From NCBI GenBank assembly GCA_050053595.1, contig JASFTK010000070.1, positions 1-7,561 of the forward strand: a stretch of DNA of 7,561 nucleotides, read 5' to 3'. Position 1 is the stretch's first letter. Every line of letters starts with the position of its first letter. Source of the DNA: GCA-2726865 sp050053595. Its GTDB lineage: Archaea > Thermoproteota > Bathyarchaeia > TCS64. Position numbers and translations under genes: made by a program. Under the pieces are notes generated by a model. That model ran no database searches. It saw nothing but the letters and a program-made list of their open reading frames with translations, and was not told the DNA's origin. Shown piece after piece: positions 1-5,907 of this stretch.

Positions 1-262
1 CCATAGTGGACACCCCTCGGGTCCCGCCATCATCGTTTGGCATCTGTTCAGTGTCGATCTCGATTATGGGAGAACTGAGTTGTTCCATGAAACGGTTCCT
101 GGTAATCTCTGCCACATCGACCGCCCGAGATATTGCTCTCCCTCTGGCTTTGAGGGTTACCGATTCTATGTCCCCCCGGCTGAACGCCGTTATGACAGCT
201 GTAACGTAACGCATAGGTGGTTTTTGCCCGATATATATGATAGATTCTTCTGACATTTCCAT
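1..262 (-). CDS. albA: DNA/RNA-binding protein Alba (3' end outside the window)
   Basis: Small, abundant archaeal chromatin protein that binds DNA and RNA as a dimer. I translated the minus strand from the ATG at 262 and read 87 residues before the window ends; the family is about 90-97 long, so only the last few residues are missing. Recognised by the N-terminal loop IGQKPPMRYV (residues 11-20), the central KARGRAISRAVD (38-49), EITRNRF (52-58) and the closing VST (84-86), all in the order and spacing of Sulfolobus Alba. The Phe of RNRF, used in Alba dimer-dimer contacts, is present (F58). Odd point: the Lys16 equivalent is Gln13, while the Lys17 equivalent is kept (K14). A second in-frame ATG lies at 256, but the TATA spacing favours 262 and a leaderless message. 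It lies downstream of the hydroxyacid dehydrogenase gene with 58 bases between them and has its own promoter. Confidence 0.93.
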   Translation of the reverse strand, partial: MEMSEESIIYIGQKPPMRYVTAVITAFSRGDIESVTLKARGRAISRAVDVAEITRNRFMEQLSSPIIEIDTEQMPNDDGGTRGVSTM

Positions 263-284
263 CCTATCTGAGGAGAGACACCCA

Positions 285-291
285 TTTTAAA
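285..291 (-). promoter_or_regulatory. TATA box of alba (leaderless promoter)
   Basis: The minus strand reads TTTAAAA at 291-285, centred 26 bases before the ATG at 262. Archaeal transcription usually starts about 25-27 bases after the TATA centre, so the message should begin at or next to the ATG. No Shine-Dalgarno precedes the ATG, which fits a leaderless transcript. The spacing is seen in the sequence; promoter activity is inferred. Confidence 0.6.
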
Positions 292-320
292 CATTGTGTG
301 TTCCTGTAAACGTTCATCTA

Positions 321-1283
321 TCATCCAGTAACCACAGGATAGTCCGGTGGCTCCCCATTCAGGACTTTGAGCACCCCCTCGCTGACCTGGACAGCCATCC
401 TCCTCATTGCCTCCTCGCTACTCGCCGCCAGATGGGGTGTGAGTACGACCGTGTCCATACCAGCCAGTGGGCTATCAGGGTCCAGAGGCTCCACCTCGAA
501 GACATCCAGGGCAGCCCCAGCTAGCTTCCCTTTCTCCAAGGCTCTCTCAAGGGCCTCTTGGTCGATTACCCTCCCCCGGGCGGTGTTAACTATCATGGCG
601 CCGTCCTTCATCGCCTCCATCCTCTCCTCCGAGATGAGGTGGTGGGTCTCCGGGGTGTAGGGGAGGCTGAGACTGATGATGTCGCTCCTTGACAGCAGCT
701 CATCCAAGGTCACATTCTCAAGGCTCAGATCAACCTCGACCCCCGGTTTCCGTGTCCGGGAGTGGTAGATGAGTTCCACCCCGAAGCCCTTCAGCCTACG
801 GGCAATACCTGTGCCGATCTTGCCGAGGCCGATGATGCCGATGGTCTTCCCTTTGAGCTCTATGCCCCTGAGGTCACCGTACTTCCGGTGCCACTCCCCT
901 GTCCTCACCGCCTTGTCAGCGCTCACCACCCTCCGGGTAAGGGCTAGCATCAGGGCTATGGCCATCTCGGCTACTGAATCAGCTAATGCGTAAGGGGTGT
1001 TCAGAACCGTCTTCCCTAACTCTGCAGCGGCTTCGAGGTCGACGTGGTCGCATCCGATGCCGTGGACCCCGATGGCCTTGAGGCTTGGTGCCGACTCCAT
1101 GAAGCCCCGGGTCACTCTGATGCCGCCTCTGGTTATGAGGGCGTTCACCATGGGGGCTTCTCTCTGCAGTGTCTCCTCGTCTGAGCCGGTTGGGAGTTCG
1201 ACAACATTGACGCCATTCTCCTTCAGGAGCTCTATGCCGGCGGAGTGGATTGGTTCTGTGACAACGACCGTACTTCCGTACAT
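321..1283 (-). CDS. D-2-hydroxyacid dehydrogenase (glyoxylate/hydroxypyruvate reductase or phosphoglycerate dehydrogenase type)
   Basis: NAD(P)-dependent enzyme interconverting a 2-oxoacid and a D-2-hydroxyacid in the cytoplasm. With 320 residues it is the usual length for family members lacking a C-terminal ACT domain. The Rossmann motif GLGKIG is at 152-157. The catalytic set is complete: Arg236 in NTARG, Glu265 in DVFEVEP and His284 in TPHLAAS. After the second Rossmann strand the sequence is SRTRK (175-179), with no acidic residue to hold the NAD ribose, so NADPH use is plausible; similar sequences occur in archaeal glyoxylate reductases. I chose the ATG at 1283 because AGGAGGT ends three bases before it. 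An in-frame ATG at 1304 would add seven residues but has only a weak GGGG upstream. The gene lies 52 bases after the CBS protein gene on the same strand and may be co-transcribed. The exact substrate cannot be told. Confidence 0.9.
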   Translation of the reverse strand: MYGSTVVVTEPIHSAGIELLKENGVNVVELPTGSDEETLQREAPMVNALITRGGIRVTRGFMESAPSLKAIGVHGIGCDHVDLEAAAELGKTVLNTPYALADSVAEMAIALMLALTRRVVSADKAVRTGEWHRKYGDLRGIELKGKTIGIIGLGKIGTGIARRLKGFGVELIYHSRTRKPGVEVDLSLENVTLDELLSRSDIISLSLPYTPETHHLISEERMEAMKDGAMIVNTARGRVIDQEALERALEKGKLAGAALDVFEVEPLDPDSPLAGMDTVVLTPHLAASSEEAMRRMAVQVSEGVLKVLNGEPPDYPVVTG

Positions 1284-1286
1284 TGG

Positions 1287-1293
1287 ACCTCCT
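1287..1293 (-). promoter_or_regulatory. Shine-Dalgarno site deciding the dehydrogenase start
   Basis: The minus strand reads AGGAGGT at 1293-1287, followed by CCA and the ATG at 1283. It matches the 3' end of archaeal 16S rRNA well, although the spacing is a little short. If translation began at the ATG at 1304 this site would fall inside the coding region, so it argues for the shorter protein. Confidence 0.6.
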
Positions 1294-1335
1294 GAATCTA
1301 TCATCCCCGGGACCGTAAAAGGGTGATCTCAGGGC

Positions 1336-2493
1336 TCAGCGCCTAGACTTTCTCCGCTTTCTCCGCCCGGTCCTCTCAGGTTTAGTCCGCCGGATGGCGC
1401 TGCCCAGTGCGTTGCAGAGCTCGTCGAAGACCGCGAGGAGGTCCCAGCCCTGGGTCCTTGCGTTGACCTGCCCCTTTGGACTGAGAGCTCTCCCCGTCAC
1501 CTCGTAACGGGTCCTCTCTCCCTTTACCTGGGATCTCTTGATCCTGACGGAGACCTCGGTGATGTCGGGGCGATATCTGCGGGCCCTCTCGATCACCCTG
1601 CGGACCTTGTCCTCAGCAACAGCCTTCTCAAAGAAGTCCTCATCCTCGATGCCGATGATGTAGACCGGGAGTTCCCTCTCAGCCCTGAGCCCTAGGAGGG
1701 GGGCCATCACCTCCCTCGGGGTGAGTATGCCCAGGATCCTGTCTGATCCGTCGGTCATGATGCAGGCGCTCTTATTCTGTATGTTGAGTTTATTGATGAC
1801 ATCCAGAACGGAGGCATCCTGTCGGACTGTGCAGGGCTGGGTGTCCATGATGCCGATGACCTGGCCAGGGAACCTTGATGTGCTTCTACCCACCCTGTCA
1901 CCGGTTGTGGTCTTCGCAGCCGGGGTGATGAAAGAGTGGACGATTGCCCCGGCGGTCACGATCCCCACCAGCCTCCCGTACTCCACCACGGGGATATGGC
2001 TTATCCCCCTGTCCAGCATTAGGCGTCGAGCGTAGGCTATACCCTCATCGATGTCCAGGGACCAGACCGGGCTCCGGACCAGCTCCTTGGCCGGGTGGTC
2101 AGAAAGCTCTGGGACCCTCGCCAATGCCTCGACGACGTCAACTTGGGAGGCCAATCCTACAGTCTTCCCCGACTCGATCACGGGCATAGCCCTGATGTTG
2201 TTCCTCACAAGGACATCGCAAAGGGTGAGGACCGTGTCCCTGAGAGAGAGCTTCCCCGTAGCTCGAAAGAGCCCGTCGATCTTGGTCCTTGCAGGGTGGT
2301 CGACATCAAGGAGGTCCCTCACTGTGATAACTCCAAAGAGCCCATCTGAGGCCACGACCGCATCATAAGCCCCTGATCCCTTCAGTACCCCGAGGACCTT
2401 GGATACGGTGGTCTCAGGGTCGAAAACGTTGAATTGGTCTGCGATTATCTCCTCTATCTCTGTGGACGCGATTTCCGTCAGGTTAACAGACAA
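1336..2493 (-). CDS. Four-CBS-domain protein with C-terminal HPF/RaiA-like ribosome-binding domain
   Basis: A 385-residue cytoplasmic protein. Residues about 12-268 hold four CBS repeats (roughly 12-64, 68-125, 136-190 and 211-268), each ending in the usual G-x-(I/L)-(T/S) strand and following helix, as in GVITVRDLL, GIVTAGAIV and GILTPREVM. CBS pairs normally bind adenine nucleotides or S-adenosylmethionine. Residues about 275-370 read as strand, helix, three strands, helix: VYIIGIEDED, an arginine-rich helix (K296 to R308), TEVSVRIKR, TRYEVTGRALS, GQVNARTQ, then WDLLAVFDELCNALGSAIRR. This matches the S30AE/HPF fold that sits on the small ribosomal subunit. The tail from 369 is very basic (RRKRRKSRR). 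The start is a TTG at 2493: a stop lies two codons upstream and no good ATG or GTG is near. A partial AGGT lies 8 bases before it. The likely role, inferred, is ribosome hibernation or subunit anti-association gated by nucleotides. The CBS call is firm and the HPF call is moderate. Confidence 0.85.
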   Translation of the reverse strand: MSVNLTEIASTEIEEIIADQFNVFDPETTVSKVLGVLKGSGAYDAVVASDGLFGVITVRDLLDVDHPARTKIDGLFRATGKLSLRDTVLTLCDVLVRNNIRAMPVIESGKTVGLASQVDVVEALARVPELSDHPAKELVRSPVWSLDIDEGIAYARRLMLDRGISHIPVVEYGRLVGIVTAGAIVHSFITPAAKTTTGDRVGRSTSRFPGQVIGIMDTQPCTVRQDASVLDVINKLNIQNKSACIMTDGSDRILGILTPREVMAPLLGLRAERELPVYIIGIEDEDFFEKAVAEDKVRRVIERARRYRPDITEVSVRIKRSQVKGERTRYEVTGRALSPKGQVNARTQGWDLLAVFDELCNALGSAIRRTKPERTGRRKRRKSRR

Positions 2494-2527
2494 AATTTAG
2501 GACCTGTAGTACCAATAAGGCGCGGCG

Positions 2528-2535
2528 AATAAATA
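2528..2535 (-). promoter_or_regulatory. Possible TATA box of the CBS/HPF-like gene
   Basis: The minus strand reads TATTTATT at 2535-2528 in the 56-bp gap after the PPC gene. Transcription from it would start near 2505, giving a leader of about 12 bases before the TTG at 2493. The same T-rich tract could instead help terminate the PPC transcript. Only sequence and spacing support this. Confidence 0.4.
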
Positions 2536-2549
2536 GATTTGTAAGGATG

Positions 2550-3032
2550 TCAGGCGAAGAGCTGGAGCGTCTGGGTTTCCTCGTCGAAACTCTTCGTCAT
2601 CTCAATGCCCCCAAGCTCCATCAGAGCTATCTCTGCGAAGCCGAAGATGGTGCAGCCCTCGATCAGGTGACCCCCGATGACCGTGATCTCATCCCCCTCA
2701 ACACCTGAGAGGGTGAGGTGGGCATGGACAAGGGGCTTACCCTCTGTGATGCTGATTGTACCTGAGAGAGCGAGGATCTCCAGAGGCTTCTTGATATGTG
2801 TGAAGGTCCTGTTGGCGTCCGTGATAGGGAACTCCTCGGGGAGACTCTTACAATTCCTGATCCTCGCCTCGCCTAAGAGGCCGACCCCAGACAGGAAGAC
2901 CCCCGCTCTGATTCCCTTCTCCTCGGCGATACTCTGGAGAGCACCAAGGAGGTCACTCCCGTTCTTCAACCTTGCGACGACAACCCTCTGTGACTCAGCA
3001 GTCCTTACTTTGAATCGGTCCACCATATTCAT
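2550..3032 (-). CDS. PPC (DUF296) domain protein, possible DNA-binding
   Basis: A 160-residue single-domain protein. PPC domains form trimers, and in plants they are fused to AT-hook DNA-binding segments; stand-alone archaeal and bacterial copies are of unknown function. Recognised by the opening RVVVARLKNGSDLLGALQSI (16-35), GVFLSGVGLLGEARI (44-58), the histidine-rich strand LVHAHLTLSG (101-110), GGHLIEG (120-126) and the closing LMELGG (137-142). His103, His105 and His122 are placed where other members hold a likely metal or ligand site. There is no AT-hook, signal peptide or membrane segment. The ATG at 3032 is chosen because a strong TATA box lies about 27 bases upstream, giving a leaderless message; an in-frame ATG at 3026 is the alternative. 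It is divergent from the acyl-CoA carboxylase gene and 56 bases upstream of the CBS/HPF-like gene, so it might regulate either. That link is inferred. Confidence 0.85.
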   Translation of the reverse strand: MNMVDRFKVRTAESQRVVVARLKNGSDLLGALQSIAEEKGIRAGVFLSGVGLLGEARIRNCKSLPEEFPITDANRTFTHIKKPLEILALSGTISITEGKPLVHAHLTLSGVEGDEITVIGGHLIEGCTIFGFAEIALMELGGIEMTKSFDEETQTLQLFA

Positions 3033-3055
3033 ACATAGAGGTCCTTGATGAGAGG

Positions 3056-3063
3056 ATATAAAA
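3056..3063 (-). promoter_or_regulatory. TATA box of the PPC gene (leaderless promoter)
   Basis: The minus strand reads TTTTATAT at 3063-3056, the best TATA box in the window. Its centre is about 27 bases before the ATG at 3032, so transcription should begin within a few bases of the start codon. No Shine-Dalgarno stands before the ATG. Confidence 0.65.
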
Positions 3064-3087
3064 CGGTGACCACGGACCGGGTAAGAG

Positions 3088-3094
3088 ATTAATA
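3088..3094 (+). promoter_or_regulatory. Likely TATA box of the acyl-CoA carboxylase gene
   Basis: The plus strand reads ATTAATA at 3088-3094. Transcription would start near 3117, leaving a leader of about 17 bases that just includes the Shine-Dalgarno at 3122-3126. It lies only about 25 bases from the divergent TATA box of the PPC gene, so one bound protein could affect both promoters. Confidence 0.5.
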
Positions 3095-3121
3095 GTCTTC
3101 AGGGCAATTCAGAGATGTCTT

Positions 3122-3126
3122 GGAGG
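3122..3126 (+). promoter_or_regulatory. Shine-Dalgarno supporting the TTG start of the carboxylase
   Basis: GGAGG at 3122-3126 is separated by 7 bases from the TTG at 3134, a near-ideal spacing. The nearby ATG at 3115 is in another frame and reaches a stop within a dozen codons, so the TTG is the best start. Confidence 0.65.
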
Positions 3127-3133
3127 GGCTCGT

Positions 3134-4663
3134 TTGAACGAGGATGAATCTTCCGGAAGAACAGTTAACCACAGAGAGGAACTCAAGGAACAGGAAGAAG
3201 CATCGGCGAAGCGCCAGCATGCAAAAGGGAAGCTCACAGCCCGGGAGAGGATCCAGGTTCTCCTAGACCCCAGCAGCTTCATCGAGCTCGACCCATTTAT
3301 GGAGCACAGGGCCACCGCCCTGGGCATGGACCGGCGGAGGTGGATCGGAGATGGGGTGGTGACGGGCACAGGCACCGTCGAAGGGCGTAGGGTCTATGTC
3401 TATTCCCAAGACTTCGGATTCATGGGAGGCTCCTTGGGGGAGGTCCACGCAAAGAAGATATGCCACACACTGGACCTGGCGATCCAGAACGGTGATCCCA
3501 TAATCGGGTTCCACGACTCTGGCGGAGCCCGGATCCATGAGGGGGTCGCTTCCCTTGCAGGGTATGGTGAGATATTCGGTAGGAACGTAAAGGCCTCTGG
3601 GGTCGTCCCTCAGATAGCGGTCATTGTGGGGCCGACCGCCGGCGGGGCCTCCTATAGCCCCGCCCTGATGGACTTCTTCCTCATGGTGAGGGGGGTGGGT
3701 GTGACCTTCATCACAGGCCCCAGGGTTATCAGTCAAGTCACCGGGGAGGAGGTGGACTCTGAGACCCTGGGGGGTGCAGATACCCATGGTAGGATAACTG
3801 GCACTGCATCACTCATCCTAGAGACCGAGGAGGAGGCCATCGAGGCCGTCAAGGCGATACTAAGTTACCTACCGCCGAACAATCTGGATGACCCTCCCTT
3901 GAAGGAATCGAGGGGGCCGACTCATGCGGTCTCGGGGATCATACCTGACGATGTCAGCCGGCCCTATGACATCCATGGCCTCATCGAGGCGGTGGTGGAT
4001 GGGGAGAGCTTCTTCGAGATCTTCCCCAAGTTTGCGATGAACGCGGTGACGGGATTCGCGAGGCTCAACGGGCGGAGCGTCGGCGTAGTAGCCTCTCAGC
4101 CCTCGGTGATGGCGGGGACCATGACCATCGACTCATCGGACAAGATCGCCAGATTCGTCCGTGTCTGCGATGCCTTCAACCTCCCGGTCCTGACGTTCCA
4201 AGATGTCCCGGGCTACCTCCCCGGCGTCGATCAGGAGCGCGGCGGCATCATCCGCCATGGGGCCAAGGTGATCTACGCCTATGCTGAGGCCACCGTCCCC
4301 AAGGTCACAGTAATCCTGAGGAAGTCCTACGGCGGAGCTTACATAGCCCTAGGGAGCAAACACCTTGGGACGGACTTTGTCTACGCCCTCCCCGGGTCTG
4401 AAGTGGCGGTGATGGGGGCGGAGGGGGCGGTGGAGATCGTCCACCGGAGAGAGATCGCCGAGGACCCCGGGAGGCGAGAGGAGCTTATCGCAGAGTACCG
4501 CAGGGAGTTCTCCAGCCCCTATCAGGCAGCGAAACTGGGTTATGTAGATGATGTCATCGAGGCCGATGAGATCAGGAACACACTCAAAGGAGTGTTGGAT
4601 GCCCTGTCAAAGAAGAGGGTGAAGGTCCACCCACCTAAAAAACATGGAAACATGCCGGTGTAA
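3134..4663 (+). CDS. Acyl-CoA carboxylase carboxyltransferase subunit (propionyl/acetyl-CoA carboxylase beta or methylmalonyl-CoA decarboxylase alpha type)
   Basis: Transfers CO2 between carboxybiotin and an acyl-CoA, making methylmalonyl-CoA or malonyl-CoA, or running in reverse in the decarboxylase. At 509 residues it is full length. The N-terminal half has KGKLTARERI (31-40), the oxyanion segment DSGGARIHEG (128-137) and GPTAGGASYSPA (166-177). The C-terminal half has FQDVPGYLPG (355-364), YGGAYIALGSKH (399-410) and AVMGAEGAVEIV (425-436). It ends in KKHGNMPV, like other family members. The residue after GGAY is Ile404; propionyl-CoA-specific enzymes usually carry Asp there, while acetyl-CoA carboxylases and methylmalonyl-CoA decarboxylases often carry Ile, so the substrate is uncertain. 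No biotin carboxylase or biotin carrier gene is in the window, so the partner subunits must be elsewhere. The start is TTG with a good Shine-Dalgarno. It is divergent from the PPC gene. Confidence 0.95.
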   Translation: MNEDESSGRTVNHREELKEQEEASAKRQHAKGKLTARERIQVLLDPSSFIELDPFMEHRATALGMDRRRWIGDGVVTGTGTVEGRRVYVYSQDFGFMGGSLGEVHAKKICHTLDLAIQNGDPIIGFHDSGGARIHEGVASLAGYGEIFGRNVKASGVVPQIAVIVGPTAGGASYSPALMDFFLMVRGVGVTFITGPRVISQVTGEEVDSETLGGADTHGRITGTASLILETEEEAIEAVKAILSYLPPNNLDDPPLKESRGPTHAVSGIIPDDVSRPYDIHGLIEAVVDGESFFEIFPKFAMNAVTGFARLNGRSVGVVASQPSVMAGTMTIDSSDKIARFVRVCDAFNLPVLTFQDVPGYLPGVDQERGGIIRHGAKVIYAYAEATVPKVTVILRKSYGGAYIALGSKHLGTDFVYALPGSEVAVMGAEGAVEIVHRREIAEDPGRREELIAEYRREFSSPYQAAKLGYVDDVIEADEIRNTLKGVLDALSKKRVKVHPPKKHGNMPV

Positions 4664-4833
4664 ACAAACACAGCAGCGCGTGCCTGTTAGAAGCTGTGAG
4701 CTACTGATACAGACCTACGAGACAGCGGCTCAGATCTACCACTTCCCCTGCTCTTACACTGAATGACAGTAACCCCTCGAAAATATTGAATAAATAAAAT
4801 GAGGGTTAAGTGCCTATACACAGGGATAAGAGT
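4664..4833. other. Convergent intergenic spacer, no gene seen
   Basis: A 170-bp spacer between the 3' ends of the carboxylase and cyclodeaminase-family genes. I looked for a tRNA, C/D-box RNA motifs and short coding frames on both strands and found nothing convincing. The left two thirds are of mixed composition with only short imperfect inverted repeats (for example ACTG-AATGA-CAGT near 4758). The part at 4780-4800 is strongly AT-rich and is listed as a terminator for the minus strand. Confidence 0.6.
4780..4800 (-). terminator. T-rich terminator after the cyclodeaminase-family gene
   Basis: Read on the minus strand, 4800-4780 is almost entirely T and A, with T runs of 4, 3, 2 and 4, starting about 34 bases after the stop codon at 4834. 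Archaeal polymerase can stop at such oligo-T tracts without a hairpin. The plus strand is A-rich here, so the tract is not a clear terminator for the carboxylase gene. Confidence 0.5.
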
Positions 4834-5817
4834 CTAGCTGGCGAGGGTTGCCCCAATACCTTTCTCTTTGGCCAGCTGGTAGACCTTGTGAGCGGTCCCG
4901 ACATCCTGGATGGCTAGGCCGGTCGCTTTGAAGAGGGTTATCTCTTCGGGGCTGGTGCGTCCCTCCTTTTTACCGGCGACGACCGTACCGAGTTCAGCGT
5001 GGATGTCCTCCTCAGTGACGACCCCCTCCTCTTTGGGGATCTTGAAGTCGCCGACGACGAAAGCCTGAGGGATGAAGTCCACCACCAGCTTGTTGCATTT
5101 TTTGATGACGGAGGTCATCAGCTCCCGCTTGGTCCCAGTGTCAGCCCCTATAGCGGAAACATGGCAGCCGTCTTTGAGCCAGGCACCGTCGATGAAGGGT
5201 TCAGGGCTAGGGGTGCAGGTGATGACTATGTCGCTCTCCTCCGCAGCCTCCTTTGCGGAGCCGGCGGCGATGAACTCGACCTCTGGATACTTCCCCTTCA
5301 TCTCCTCGATGAAGGTTTTCTTGGCTTCAGGTATGATGTCGAAGACCTTGACCTTCTCAATCTCAGGCCGGACCTCCATTAGGCCCATAACCTGGCTACG
5401 GCCCTGGACCCCTGCACCGCATACCCCGGCGATTTTGCTGTCCTTCCGGCTCAGGTATTTGATCCCGGTGGCTCCAGCGGCCCCTGTCCTCAGGGCGGTG
5501 ACGTAAGTCCCGTCCATAATAGCTAGGGGTAAGCCGTTCTTGGGGCTGTTGAGGATGATGCGGGCGATGACAGCTGGCAGGTCATACTCCTCCCTGTTCC
5601 CGGGATGGACGGTGACCAGCTTGGTCCCAGCGGCGCCAAGGCCTGGCATGTAAGCGGGCATCGCGATGAGGACACCCTTGTCGAAATGGAGGTATACCCT
5701 TGAGGGCATCTCGATGTTCTCGTTTCCCATCTCCCTGAAGGCGTTCTCCACGGCCTCTAAGGTACTCTTCATGTCCAGGACGGATTTAACCTCGTCCTGT
5801 GTCAGATACAGTGTCAT
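4834..5817 (-). CDS. Ornithine cyclodeaminase / mu-crystallin family dehydrogenase (possibly alanine dehydrogenase)
   Basis: NAD-dependent enzyme of the family that includes ornithine cyclodeaminase, archaeal alanine dehydrogenase and imine reductases. It has 327 residues, the normal length. Visible motifs are MPSR (37-40), GTKLVTVHPGN (64-74) with the conserved Lys66, the signature ALRTGAAGATGIKYLSRKDS (108-127) with Arg110, and the Rossmann loop GAGVQG (134-139). Asp160 at the end of the second Rossmann strand suggests NAD rather than NADP. Further on are TPSPEPFI (202-209), IGADTGTKREL (223-233) with Asp226, and FKATGLAIQDVGTA (296-309). These features are shared by the ornithine and alanine enzymes, so the substrate is not fixed; the archaeal context makes alanine dehydrogenase a fair guess. 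The ATG at 5817 has no Shine-Dalgarno but a TATA box lies about 35 bases upstream, so it is transcribed apart from the GPN gene 90 bases before it. Confidence 0.9.
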   Translation of the reverse strand: MTLYLTQDEVKSVLDMKSTLEAVENAFREMGNENIEMPSRVYLHFDKGVLIAMPAYMPGLGAAGTKLVTVHPGNREEYDLPAVIARIILNSPKNGLPLAIMDGTYVTALRTGAAGATGIKYLSRKDSKIAGVCGAGVQGRSQVMGLMEVRPEIEKVKVFDIIPEAKKTFIEEMKGKYPEVEFIAAGSAKEAAEESDIVITCTPSPEPFIDGAWLKDGCHVSAIGADTGTKRELMTSVIKKCNKLVVDFIPQAFVVGDFKIPKEEGVVTEEDIHAELGTVVAGKKEGRTSPEEITLFKATGLAIQDVGTAHKVYQLAKEKGIGATLAS

Positions 5818-5848
5818 ATTGGATCTACATTAAGAAGGGTTGCTGTGG

Positions 5849-5856
5849 ATTTAATA
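5849..5856 (-). promoter_or_regulatory. TATA box of the cyclodeaminase-family gene
   Basis: The minus strand reads TATTAAAT at 5856-5849 in the 90-bp gap after the GPN gene. The predicted transcription start is near 5826, leaving a leader of about nine bases before the ATG at 5817. No Shine-Dalgarno fits in that leader. Confidence 0.55.
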
Positions 5857-5907
5857 GTTTCACCGGACAGGGTATGCGGCATTGGATACTAACTGTGCAG
5901 AAATGGA

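Noticed and set aside
6..209. Plus-strand open frame of 67 codons at the left edge
   Set aside because: It is antisense to alba, which is clearly recognisable on the minus strand; the plus-strand peptide resembles nothing.
1294..1304. Longer dehydrogenase start at the ATG at 1304
   Set aside because: It would add MIDSGGP, a segment encoded partly by the AGGAGGT ribosome-binding site, and it has only a weak upstream site; the ATG at 1283 begins just ahead of the first Rossmann-like strand.
3263..3787. Long open frame (174 codons) on the minus strand inside the carboxylase gene
   Set aside because: It lies opposite a full-length, well conserved carboxyltransferase gene and its translation is low-complexity (Pro, Gly, His, Asp rich) with no family likeness; it is a by-product of GC-rich coding sequence.
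4664..4779. Possible small RNA or tRNA in the convergent spacer
   Set aside because: CTGA-like boxes occur but no matching C box, no cloverleaf and no stem longer than about four or five pairs could be built by eye.
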